A stretch of 32,475 nt of DNA from JAVBUZ01 sp031554725 (GTDB lineage: Bacteria; Bacillota; Clostridia; Lachnospirales; Lachnospiraceae): contig JAVBUZ010000064.1 of the NCBI GenBank assembly GCA_031554725.1, forward strand, positions 1-32,475, read 5' to 3'. The notes under the pieces were generated by a model. It made no database searches. It was not told the DNA's origin and worked only from the letters and a program-made list of their open reading frames with translations. Position numbers and translations under genes: made by a program. Of the stretch, positions 25,018 to 32,475 are shown piece by piece (position 1 is the first letter of the stretch; every line of letters starts with the position of its first letter).

Positions 25018-25064
25018 ACAAAAAAACTCTCTAACAAGATAGTACGCTATCTATGTTAGGGAGT
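25018..25064 (-). terminator. Terminator after the HPr-like gene
   Basis: A hairpin with ACTCTCTAACA/TGTTAGGGAGT outer arms and GATAG/CTATC inner arms is followed on the - strand by TTTTTTT. It lies only about 40 bp before the helicase start, so the helicase needs a promoter overlapping this hairpin or read-through. Confidence 0.85.
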
Positions 25065-25136
25065 CAATTGTACAACACATTTATTATATCTGCCAAAAGC
25101 AGACGACTACAAAGCAGACATTCATTTTACGGCAAC

Positions 25137-25361
25137 TTAGCAAGCAATCGCCTGCGTTTTTAGCATTTCTTCTAAATCTGCATTAAAGCCATCGTAACGT
25201 ACTGTTAGTGTTTTAGAAAAATCCAGTCCATATACTCCTAGAAAAGATTTTGCATCAACAACATATCTGTTATAGGCAATATCAATTTCAAAGTCACACT
25301 TTGATGCAACAGCAACAAAACGTTGCACTTCATCTGGGGTCAATTTAATTTTACGTTCCAT
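25137..25361 (-). CDS. HPr-like protein lacking the active-site histidine
   Basis: 74 residues. The C-terminal two-thirds match HPr: 'VDAKSFLGVYGLDFSKTLTVRYDG', with Ser39 at the position of the HPr kinase site Ser46. The loop that carries the PTS-active His15 ('GLHARPA' in HPr) is replaced by 'LTPDEVQRF', so PTS phosphotransfer is not expected. The pattern recalls Crh, a regulatory HPr paralog. AAAGGATG lies about 6 bp before the ATG. It is a single-gene transcript, with a promoter at 25448-25475 and a strong terminator. Function is inference. Confidence 0.8.
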   Translation of the reverse strand: MERKIKLTPDEVQRFVAVASKCDFEIDIAYNRYVVDAKSFLGVYGLDFSKTLTVRYDGFNADLEEMLKTQAIAC

Positions 25362-25447
25362 TTTTACATCCTTTCTGCTATAAATCCCCCCATAAATTCA
25401 TAGACATCAAACTGTTATACCGCTTACATTTTACCTCATTTTTAGTT

Positions 25448-25475
25448 ATTATACCTTATTTCTGCTTATTGTAAA
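25448..25475 (-). promoter_or_regulatory. Sigma-A promoter of the HPr-like gene
   Basis: TTTACA (25470-25475), 16-bp spacer, TATAAT (25448-25453) on the - strand, about 90 bp before the start codon. The remainder of 25476-25636 is AT-rich and shows no gene. Confidence 0.75.
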
Positions 25476-25636
25476 GTCCTTTTTTACATATACATTTGGG
25501 TACTAAACAACTATTTATGCTCTCTAAAACTCCCTTTTATGAACTTTTTATATCACATCCTTGTTAGAATGTACTCTTTTAAAACATTTGCACAATCGTC
25601 TCCTTTTTTGTTGCTCACATGTTGCAAAAATTTTGG

Positions 25637-26434
25637 CTATTTTGGCGAAAATTCTGTCATATATTTTCGGAAGCGAATTGGCAACATATTTCGCTGTAAA
25701 TCGAGATTTTTTCTTTCTTTTATACTAATTTTATGACAAAAGTATCGAAACAGTTCTTGATATTTGACTTCATCCTCTGAATAGTTAATAACATCCTCAT
25801 CTATGCCTTTATCAAAATCTGACACCAAATACCAATCCTCTCCCTTGGGATGTATACTTGCCATCTTTCGTTTCTCATCATATATTATGAAATTCTCCAT
25901 AGGAAGACGGTCCGCAAAATGGGGAGTAATTAGAGTTATAATATTATTCTTAGGCCCAATTTCACTGTACAATATTCCTTGCTCTAATTCTTGAAAACGC
26001 AAAAAGCCATTCAAATGCATGACTTCATTATTGGTTCCTCGACTAAGCTCCATTACACGTCTAATGTATGGGTTAGATAAATTATCCAAAATTTGCCCTT
26101 TTCTGCCTTTTTGATATGCAAGCAATCCCCATACTATCGCTTGATACACCGCCTGTGCTTTTTCACTATCCTCTGAAGCAAGTGCATAGCAAAACGCTCT
26201 ATAATCCTCTTCTCCAAAGTTTTTTCTTAGGGTGCGCATTACTTTTATAGCATGCTCTGCCTGTGAATTTATATTCAAATAATTGGCAAATAAGCGAAAA
26301 TTTTCATCTTCACCAACCTGTATTCTGGTTTGCTCATGATTCATGTGCTGCCTATATGCTTCGTAGATAGCCGTAAAAATTCCTTCCAAACTATCTTCAC
26401 AAATCAAAATGTTTTCTTCCATAATAGTCATCAT
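25637..26434 (-). CDS. Probable DNA metabolism protein (TIGR03915/DUF4130-like)
   Basis: 265 residues. The N-terminal 'DSLEGIFTAIYEAYRQHMNHE' and C-terminal 'IGPKNNIITLITPHFADRLPMENFIIYDEKR' blocks fit the family annotated as probable DNA metabolism protein, which is regularly encoded beside a radical-SAM DNA modification/repair protein and often near or fused to a uracil-DNA-glycosylase-like domain. That domain is not present here. The start follows the radical SAM gene by 5 bp with AAGAGGT just upstream; ATGs at codons 1, 2 or 5 are all possible. Reaction and substrate are unknown. Probable SOS control with its partner. Confidence 0.85.
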   Translation of the reverse strand: MMTIMEENILICEDSLEGIFTAIYEAYRQHMNHEQTRIQVGEDENFRLFANYLNINSQAEHAIKVMRTLRKNFGEEDYRAFCYALASEDSEKAQAVYQAIVWGLLAYQKGRKGQILDNLSNPYIRRVMELSRGTNNEVMHLNGFLRFQELEQGILYSEIGPKNNIITLITPHFADRLPMENFIIYDEKRKMASIHPKGEDWYLVSDFDKGIDEDVINYSEDEVKYQELFRYFCHKISIKERKNLDLQRNMLPIRFRKYMTEFSPK

Positions 26435-26439
26435 ACCTC

Positions 26440-27789
26440 TTATATTTGACCAAAAAGAACCTGCTGCCTATCAATAATAGTTGGTTCTTCCATAAAATTC
26501 CCATCATCAAATAAGGAAACCTGTTTGTATGTCATTCCGTCTCTATCAAAAGGTAGTTTTTCTTTTACCTGTGTCAGGTTACGTACAATATAATTTTCTT
26601 CTACCTTGGTGTTATACATCATTCTTCCACAACAGGTAATAAAATACAGTGCTCGTTTTAAAACCACGCCCATTTTTTTCAAATCATCAAAGGTCAGATT
26701 TCCAATGCGTCTTGCTTTTACAATACGCATAGCACTTTTAACTCCAATTCCCGGTACACGCAAGATTGTTTCATAATCAGCTCTATTAATTTCAACTGGG
26801 AATACCTCAAGATGCCTCACTGCCCAATCTGCCTTTGGATCAAGTAATACATTAAAAAAAGGTCGCTCCTCACTCAAAAGCTCGCTTGCCTGAAATCCAT
26901 AGAATCGAAGCAGCCAATCTGCCTGATATAATCGGTGCTCTCGTAAAAGTGGTGGTCCTCCTGGTAAGGCCGGAAGCTCTTTATCTTCATTCACACTTAC
27001 ATATGCCGAATAGAACACTCTCTTTAACTCGAATTTTTGGTAAAGACTCTCTGCAACATTCATGATTTGAAAATCATTTTCTGGTGTTGCCCCAATAATC
27101 ATTTGTGTAGATTGACCACCCGCCACAAATCTTGGCGCATTTTTATATAGCACAATCTCATTTTTATTTTCTACTATTCCATTTTGAATCTGCCGCATCG
27201 GCGTTAGAATATTTTTTCTATGCTTGTTCGGTGCTAACTGTTTTAACCCCTCTGCTGTGGGTAGTTCTAGATTAATACTCATTCTATCCACTAAAAAACC
27301 CGTCATCTGAATCAATCTAGGATCCGCACCTGGTATTCCCTTTACATGAATATAACCATTAAAGCGGTACTTATTTCGAAGTAGATATATGGTTTGATAA
27401 ATTAATTCCATCGTAAAGTTTGGGCTTTCAATAATACCTGAACTCAGAAAGAGGCCTTCAATATAATTCCTTCGATAAAACTGCATCGTTAACTCGCACA
27501 CCTCTTCTGGCGTAAAGCTTGCTCTTGGAACATCATTGGACTTTCTATTTAAACAATACTTGCAATCATATATACACTCATTCGAAAAGAGAATTTTTAA
27601 AAGAGAAATGCATCTACCGTCTGCACTAAAACTATGGCAAATCCCACCCGCGGCACAATTTCCCATATCTTTCCCATTTCCTTTTCTATCCACACCACTA
27701 GAGGTGCATGCCACATCATATTTAGCTGCGTCACTTAAAATCCCCAGCTTATCCATAATAGACATCTGGTCAGTCATCAAAAGTTCCAT
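26440..27789 (-). CDS. Putative DNA modification/repair radical SAM protein (TIGR03916-like)
   Basis: 449 residues. A radical-SAM cluster motif 'CIYDCKYC' (C72, C76, C79) follows an N-terminal Cys-rich segment (C28, C45, C51, C60). The middle contains the TIM-barrel-type strands ('GLFLSSGI', 'YIHVKGIPG'), and a helix-hairpin-helix DNA-binding motif lies at 341-360 ('TILRVPGIGVKSAMRIVKAR'). The pairing with a TIGR03915-type gene supports a DNA repair role. The ATG at 27789 has GGAGG 6 bp upstream; a longer frame to 27813 lies before this RBS. Its promoter carries a LexA-type palindrome, which is the main regulatory clue. Substrate lesion unknown. Confidence 0.88.
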   Translation of the reverse strand: MELLMTDQMSIMDKLGILSDAAKYDVACTSSGVDRKGNGKDMGNCAAGGICHSFSADGRCISLLKILFSNECIYDCKYCLNRKSNDVPRASFTPEEVCELTMQFYRRNYIEGLFLSSGIIESPNFTMELIYQTIYLLRNKYRFNGYIHVKGIPGADPRLIQMTGFLVDRMSINLELPTAEGLKQLAPNKHRKNILTPMRQIQNGIVENKNEIVLYKNAPRFVAGGQSTQMIIGATPENDFQIMNVAESLYQKFELKRVFYSAYVSVNEDKELPALPGGPPLLREHRLYQADWLLRFYGFQASELLSEERPFFNVLLDPKADWAVRHLEVFPVEINRADYETILRVPGIGVKSAMRIVKARRIGNLTFDDLKKMGVVLKRALYFITCCGRMMYNTKVEENYIVRNLTQVKEKLPFDRDGMTYKQVSLFDDGNFMEEPTIIDRQQVLFGQI

Positions 27790-27807
27790 ATCAATCCTCC
27801 AAGTAAA

Positions 27808-27819
27808 GAACATCTGTTC
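27808..27819. promoter_or_regulatory. Probable LexA (SOS) box
   Basis: GAACATCTGTTC, a perfect GAAC-N4-GTTC as in the Gram-positive LexA/DinR consensus, within a 16-bp palindrome AAGAACATCTGTTCTT (27806-27821). It lies between the -10 box and the RBS of the radical SAM gene, where a repressor would block early transcription. A one-mismatch half copy, GAATGTTTGTTC, is at 27866-27877. Confidence 0.75.
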
Positions 27820-27826
27820 TTATTTT

Positions 27827-27855
27827 AGATTATCATAGGTCCTTATCTTTTGCAA
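27827..27855 (-). promoter_or_regulatory. Promoter of the radical SAM / DNA-metabolism pair
   Basis: TTGCAA (27850-27855), 17-bp spacer, TAATCT (27827-27832) on the - strand; moderate match. It is flanked by the LexA-type palindrome downstream and the degenerate copy upstream. Confidence 0.6.
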
Positions 27856-27894
27856 CCTCTTTTTCGAATGTTTGTTCTTTTTGTCAAAGAAATC

Positions 27895-29157
27895 TTACCA
27901 GCATTTACTGCACGGTGTCAGCCCCTTTGATTTTGCCAAATCTAGAGTGGTTATGATATCACTCTTGTTTAGATACTGGCAACCTGCCTGATGATATTTT
28001 GCCCCCGTCTTTGTAATATGAACCTCTAAGCTTTTATTATCCTCCGTAGTATTTATCGTTTTTGTCTCTGACGTTTTTACTTCATTTGTCTGACTAGCCT
28101 TTGTACTACTTTCAGTTCGTTCTCCTGCCTGCCAGCTTTCTGAAGGCGCACAGTTCCATGTGATTTTTTCACCATCTGCTGTTGCTATAATACTTCCTTG
28201 CTCATCCGTTCTAAAAATCAAGACCCCTCTAGTACGCAAATAATTTAATGGCTGTGCATGTGGATGCCCATAGGAATTGCCCTCCTCACAGCTTATCACT
28301 GCATAGGTTGGCTTAACCACATCTAAAAGTGCCTCACTGGATGCAGTATCACTTCCATGATGTCCCACATGGTAAACATCAGCCTCTATATTTATTCCAT
28401 TTTGAGCAATATCATTTTCTGCCTCTTCCTCTGCATCCCCGGTAAAAATAAATGAAGTATTTCCATTCTCTATTAATAAGGAAATAGATGCATTATTCGG
28501 GTCTGAATACTCCTTGTTGGGCGCAATAATAGTAACCTTGGCGCTTCCTAGGCTATATGTACTTCCCACGCTAGGTGTAGACCATTTTAAAGACTTATTA
28601 TCCAAAGCCTGAATAAGCTTCTGATAGGTTAAATTGTCCTTGGCAAAATTAGACATAAATACCCTATCAATTTCAAACTTTGTAATAATAACTGGTGCTC
28701 CACCTATGTGATCTGCATCTGGATGAGTAAGTACAAGATAATCTAACTTTGTTATTCCTTGCTTAGTTAGGTACTTTTGTAGCGTCGTACCTTTACTACT
28801 TTCTGCTGTGTCTATCAGCATTGCTTGGTCACCACATTTTATTAAGGTAGCATCTGCTTGCCCTACATCAATAAAGTGGACTTCCATTTCAAGAATTACA
28901 TCCTTTGTACTTCCCTCTACATTTGCTGTTTTACTTTCTTTTACTTCTGTTTGTCTTAGTGCACCTGACGTTCTACCTCGTCCATTTTGCAAACTGGTCT
29001 TCGCTTCACCGTCTTGCTGCACTATCTCAGGCTGTACTATCTCAGAAGCTACCACTTCAGACTGCTTTACTTCTGCTTCTGAAGATACCGAGCCACAGCT
29101 AGTTAATATCATAGCTATCAATAGTAAATAGGCTAATTTCACTCTTTTTTTCATCAT
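27895..29157 (-). CDS. Metallo-beta-lactamase-fold lipoprotein, ComEC C-terminal-like
   Basis: 420 residues. A lipoprotein signal peptide ends at 'MILTSC' (Cys21), placing it on the outer membrane face. A Ser/Glu/Gln-rich linker follows, then an MBL domain with 'HFIDVGQADATLI', the metal motif 'LTHPDADHIGG' and 'VGHHGSDTASS', typical of ComEC/Rec2-like hydrolases (possible nuclease or phosphodiesterase). After a Ser/Thr-rich linker the C-terminus has a small Cys module ('YHQAGCQYL' and 'PCSKC') like those on extracytoplasmic nucleases. The ATG at 29157 follows GGGGGA; one at 29154 is equally near. Substrate unproven. Confidence 0.85.
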   Translation of the reverse strand: MMKKRVKLAYLLLIAMILTSCGSVSSEAEVKQSEVVASEIVQPEIVQQDGEAKTSLQNGRGRTSGALRQTEVKESKTANVEGSTKDVILEMEVHFIDVGQADATLIKCGDQAMLIDTAESSKGTTLQKYLTKQGITKLDYLVLTHPDADHIGGAPVIITKFEIDRVFMSNFAKDNLTYQKLIQALDNKSLKWSTPSVGSTYSLGSAKVTIIAPNKEYSDPNNASISLLIENGNTSFIFTGDAEEEAENDIAQNGINIEADVYHVGHHGSDTASSEALLDVVKPTYAVISCEEGNSYGHPHAQPLNYLRTRGVLIFRTDEQGSIIATADGEKITWNCAPSESWQAGERTESSTKASQTNEVKTSETKTINTTEDNKSLEVHITKTGAKYHQAGCQYLNKSDIITTLDLAKSKGLTPCSKCW

Positions 29158-29274
29158 CAATCCCCCGATTCTATGATTAAAGTTATGTCATATACTATAT
29201 TATACACCTTTTCCTAAGAAACAGGGCAAAAATGCTTGCAAAAGTCGGCAGAAAGTATTTTAATAAGATAGGAC

Positions 29275-29280
29275 TATAAT
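29275..29280 (+). promoter_or_regulatory. -10 box of the asnA operon
   Basis: TATAAT ends 18 bp before the asnA start at 29299. The -35 is poor (AAAGTA at 17 bp). The distance implies an untranslated leader of only about 12 nt containing GGAG, which argues against the earlier in-frame ATG at 29287. Confidence 0.55.
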
Positions 29281-29298
29281 ACAGAAATGGAGATTATT

Positions 29299-30300
29299 AT
29301 GAACTTACCTGAAGGATATAAATCCGAACTAAATTTGTACGATACACAGGTTGCGATTAAAACCGTAAAAGACTTTTTTCAAACCCTTTTAGCTGAAAAG
29401 CTTAATCTACTTAGAGTGTCTGCTCCTCTATTTGTTGATCCTGCTTCTGGACTAAATGATAACTTAAACGGAGTTGAACGTCCTGTCACTTTTGACATAA
29501 AGGAACAAAATGCAAGAGAGGCTGAAATTGTTCATTCCCTTGCAAAATGGAAGCGTTTCGCTTTAGCAAAATACGGCTTTAGCGCTGGTGAAGGCCTTTA
29601 CACCGACATGAGTGCCATCCGTCGTGACGAGACTGTCGATAACATCCATTCTATCTATGTTGATCAATGGGATTGGGAAAAAATTATTACAAAAGAAGAG
29701 CGTACTTTAGATACTCTAATGGAAGTTGTTAAAGGGGTTTACAAGGTACTTCGCAAAACAGAAAAATTCATGTCCATAAAGTATGATTATATAGAAGAAA
29801 TTTTACCACATGATATTTTCTTTATTACTACTCAAGAACTTGAAGATATGTTTCCAAACAATACCCCAAAGGAAAGAGAGTATTACATAGCAAAAGCCAA
29901 AGGTGCTGTTTGTCTTATGCAAATTGGTGATGTGCTTGCAGCCGGGGAAAGACACGATGGTAGAGCACCTGATTATGATGATTGGGCACTAAATGCTGAT
30001 ATCATTGTATATTACCCAGTGTTAGATATTGCACTGGAATTGTCTTCCATGGGTATTCGCGTAGATAAAGAATCTCTAGAAGCTCAGCTTAAAAAAGCTG
30101 GGTGTCCAGAACGTGCAAGCATGCCTTTCCAAAAAGCTGTTATTGATGAAACCCTTCCTTATACCATTGGTGGCGGAATTGGTCAATCACGTATTTGCAT
30201 GTTCTTCCTTAGAAAGGCTCACATCGGAGAAGTTCAATGCTCACTCTGGCCTGATGAAATGATGGAAGCTGCTGCAATGGGACAGTTACAATTGTTATAA
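29299..30300 (+). CDS. asnA: Aspartate--ammonia ligase
   Basis: 333 residues. AsnA converts aspartate, ammonia and ATP to asparagine, AMP and PPi in the cytosol. It has the class II tRNA-synthetase-like fold; 'LYTDMSAIRRDE', 'YVDQWDWEKII' and 'GGGIGQSRICMFFL' (motif-3-like) are the expected blocks, and the length fits the family. The ATG at 29299 has GGAG 8 bp upstream; an in-frame ATG at 29287 would be nearly leaderless. The following gene begins 12 bp after the stop, so the two are co-transcribed. Confidence 0.97.
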   Translation: MNLPEGYKSELNLYDTQVAIKTVKDFFQTLLAEKLNLLRVSAPLFVDPASGLNDNLNGVERPVTFDIKEQNAREAEIVHSLAKWKRFALAKYGFSAGEGLYTDMSAIRRDETVDNIHSIYVDQWDWEKIITKEERTLDTLMEVVKGVYKVLRKTEKFMSIKYDYIEEILPHDIFFITTQELEDMFPNNTPKEREYYIAKAKGAVCLMQIGDVLAAGERHDGRAPDYDDWALNADIIVYYPVLDIALELSSMGIRVDKESLEAQLKKAGCPERASMPFQKAVIDETLPYTIGGGIGQSRICMFFLRKAHIGEVQCSLWPDEMMEAAAMGQLQLL

Positions 30301-30312
30301 AAGGAGATTTAA

Positions 30313-30993
30313 ATGAATTTTAAAACCACCTTATCAAAAATAAATAAAAAGGACTTTGCAAAAAGCTGGGTTAGTTTATATCAGTCTGGCTTATTACAGT
30401 TTAAGGGTGTAAAAAGAGAGGCTACAGACATCGGCTTTATTCGTCCTATCACCTCTTATCTAGTTGCCTTTATTGGTGGATACTTTATTCTGAACTGGGG
30501 ATTACAAGGAATCAGTGATGCTTTATCTGGAATTGAGATTTGCTTTGGAGCACTCGTTCTTTTTGTAATTGCCATTAATATTGCTTATGCAATCCGTCCT
30601 AAGTGGTTTTCATACCTTGCTGAAGCTAGACTCCTTCCCAAAGAAAGCACTGATATCACATTAGATGACACCACTGTTACTTTCAAAAAAGAAGGTGCTA
30701 CCGAATCCACTACCTGGAAATGGAATGATATAACCAAGGTGCTTCGTTTTGTTAATACTCTCATCCTTTATACCGGAGATGCTACTGGTTACTTAGACTC
30801 AAAAACAAAAGTTTTAGTTATTAATAGAGCCGATTTATCAGAAGAAGATTGGAACACACTTGACAACACATATATAGAGCCTCTAAAAGTAAAAAACACT
30901 TATAAAGGCTACTATAGTTATTCTGATATCGTTATCTTTTTACTTTTCTGTTTATTCGTTGCATTAATGGCTTTACCATATTATCCTGTATAA
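30313..30993 (+). CDS. Membrane protein, unknown function (possible YcxB-like domain)
   Basis: 226 residues. Two membrane segments near the N-terminus (about 50-66 and 76-95), a soluble beta-rich middle ('TVTFKKEGATESTTWKWNDI' is like a YcxB/PH-type strand pattern), and a C-terminal membrane segment (about 203-222). AAAGGAG lies about 6 bp before the ATG and overlaps the end of asnA, so it is the second gene of the asnA unit. No catalytic motif was found. A role in asparagine metabolism is not evident; the link may be incidental. Confidence 0.7.
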   Translation: MNFKTTLSKINKKDFAKSWVSLYQSGLLQFKGVKREATDIGFIRPITSYLVAFIGGYFILNWGLQGISDALSGIEICFGALVLFVIAINIAYAIRPKWFSYLAEARLLPKESTDITLDDTTVTFKKEGATESTTWKWNDITKVLRFVNTLILYTGDATGYLDSKTKVLVINRADLSEEDWNTLDNTYIEPLKVKNTYKGYYSYSDIVIFLLFCLFVALMALPYYPV

Positions 30994-31004
30994 TTTTGTA
31001 TTAT

Positions 31005-31034
31005 AAAAAGGGCGATCATATGATCGCCCTTTTT
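31005..31034. terminator. Bidirectional terminator, asnA operon / esterase
   Basis: AAAAAGGGCGATC and GATCGCCCTTTTT with an ATAT centre form a near-perfect palindrome with A/T runs at both ends, between two convergent genes. Confidence 0.92.
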
Positions 31035-31039
31035 ATTTA

Positions 31040-32475
31040 CTATTTCACATGTTCTGTCACAAATCTTACATTCCCAAAGGTTCCACGATTGCTTGCTTTT
31101 CCTGGTGTCCAACCAATTTGATGCTCTCTAACTTCATTTTCACAATCATTATAACAAACACTTAAGCCTATGATATCCTCTGCCAAAATAGAAAAGTCAT
31201 GTGTGATATCTACAATACTTTCTAGCTTAGTGATATCTATAGCCATTTCAAATGTATACTCATTTCCTTGCTTTACTACTACACATTCCACATTCTCATC
31301 ATTTGCTAGGGCAGATAGCTTTGTACCACTTGTCGCCACCACACATTTTTGTACTGGAGCAGCTATATTGTCTGCCGACACATCTAGTGCAATCTCCAAA
31401 CAATCATTCATATACCACTTATCTTCTTCCACTGGCTTATCCCAAAGAATGTCATCCACTATTTTTGCCGCAATATAGATTCTGTGGGAATCCTGCTCAT
31501 TCCAGCCGATCATAACTGTGCCCGAAAAATCATCTTTTTCTGGCAAACCATCTCCCGAATCTTTGCACTGATTTAGGGAAATAGCTTCCATTCCTGTCCA
31601 TTCATCTAGCTTACCGTCTACCGTTAAATTCACCTGTTTTGCATCGTAATAGGGATTTTCTGCGACTCTTTGTATAACCTTTTCATATTCCACTGAGATT
31701 CCACTAATATCATTAACTTCAATGCTATTTCCAGTCAACGCCTCATAAAGAAACATCGTAGTTTGGTTAACAACATCGTCATATAGTATCATAAGATTAT
31801 GATCTGCTCCCTCAATCGTATATAGTACGTTATATATGTTTTGGTCGTTAAGCATCTTTGCCAACTTCTTACTGCTCTCCAGTGAACTTTTAGGATCTTG
31901 TGTTCCCTGAATAATAATACATGGGGGATCTTCTTTAGCCACCCTCTTTTTATATAAGGTATCTCCCGCAATATCAATCACACCGAAAACGTTGCTTTTA
32001 TCTATTCCGTATTTCTTAAAATCAGAATAACCAAAGTTAATTGCTGTCAGTGCTCCTGCTGAATAGCCACCAACTGCTATAAATTTTTTATCTATTCCAT
32101 ATTCTTCACTATGTTCTATTACCCAGCTTACAGCACTTGCCGTATCATCCACAGCATCTGTTATTGCTGCTGATGGGTCATCCAATTTTTCTCTAATACG
32201 ATAATTTATGCTTATACAGACATAACCCTTCTTGGCAAATTCCACAGCAAGATATCGTTCCAACCCATCTTCATCCTTACTTCCGCTGACTAATCCACCA
32301 CCATGTAACCATATAATCGCGGGACGATTGTTTTGAGTATCATCTGCTGGAGTATATATATCTAACAGTAATGTCTCTTTTTCTTCTTTATAATTTAGTA
32401 CCTATTTGTATGGAATGTCTTTGATGGTATCAACGGTTTGAAATATATTTTTTAAGTAACGTCCTGTATCTGCAT
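31040..32475 (-). pseudogene. Alpha/beta-hydrolase esterase with CBM9-like domain, interrupted by in-frame TAG
   Basis: Reading the - strand continuously from the right edge gives a BD-FAE-like esterase: a strand ending 'IKDIPYK', an in-frame TAG (32402-32404), then 'VLNYKEEKETLLLDIYTP', the oxyanion 'WLHGGG', nucleophile 'GGYSAGA', 'QGTQD' and 'GADHN' (candidate Asp and His), followed by a C-terminal CBM9/DOMON-like beta domain ('VDGKLDEWTGMEAI'). After the TAG, the first possible start is a TTG at 32263, downstream of HGGG, so a shorter active enzyme is unlikely. No frame shift is seen. It is called a pseudogene; suppression of TAG or a sequencing error are alternatives. The 5' end lies beyond the window. 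Confidence 0.7.

Noticed and set aside
24979..25021. Upstream TTG start adding a 'CKDCRYWKG' segment to the helicase
   Set aside because: It begins in the T-run of the upstream terminator and has no RBS; the conserved domain begins after the ATG at 24979.

Overview
The window looks like chromosome of an AT-rich, endospore-forming Clostridia, most likely a Lachnospiraceae-type organism. Evidence: spoIIAA-spoIIAB-sigF and spoVAA-spoVAB-spoVAC, a T-box-controlled valyl-tRNA synthetase, ECF-type vitamin transporters, small zinc-ribbon membrane proteins, AG-rich ribosome binding sites, and a probable Gram-positive LexA box. The genus cannot be fixed from the sequence alone. No rRNA, tRNA, prophage, transposase or CRISPR array was seen.

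Layout, left to right. (1) 1-1361, + strand: the end of an ECF ATPase gene, ecfT and an S component, a dedicated ECF uptake operon. (2) 1420-3062, - strand: spoVAC, spoVAB and spoVAA, preceded by a good sigma-G-type promoter. spoVAD and spoVAE do not follow. (3) 3178-7233: a small gene and two membrane-anchored GH25 muramidases on the - strand, and an acyl-CoA thioesterase on the + strand. About 750 bp of non-coding DNA here carries tandem repeats and a 127-bp nested inverted repeat. (4) 7349-8988, - strand: the sigF operon, with extra segments in both SpoIIAB and SigF. (5) 9056-16718, - strand: T-box leader, valS, a DUF342/FapA-like gene, folC, a 47-codon gene and a zinc-ribbon TPR membrane protein, ending in a terminator placed almost against spoIIAA. 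(6) 16719-18427: divergent zinc-ribbon membrane protein and an ECF S component with an extra N-terminal region. (7) 18563-20496, - strand: PadR regulator, HAAS/DUF1700 membrane protein and DUF4097 protein, a classic three-gene unit. (8) 20661-25361, - strand: GH13 enzyme, a DinG/XPD-like helicase fused to a Cas4-like nuclease domain, and an HPr-like protein without the phosphorylatable His. A 515-bp gap between the first two is rich in short repeats and DnaA-box-like motifs. (9) 25637-27789, - strand: a pair of DNA-repair-associated genes (TIGR03915-type and radical SAM TIGR03916-type) behind a GAAC-N4-GTTC palindrome, which suggests SOS control. (10) 27895-32475: a metallo-beta-lactamase-fold lipoprotein, asnA with a membrane protein, and an esterase/CBM9-like gene whose reading frame is interrupted by an in-frame TAG and which runs off the window.

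The best-supported unusual points are the putative SOS operator on the radical-SAM pair, the amber codon in the esterase, matched insertions in the SpoIIAB/SigF pair, a GH25 protein with Asn at a catalytic Asp position, and two structured intergenic regions (5.2-5.7 kb and 22.1-22.4 kb). I did not find a clear-cut new multi-gene defence or mobile system.
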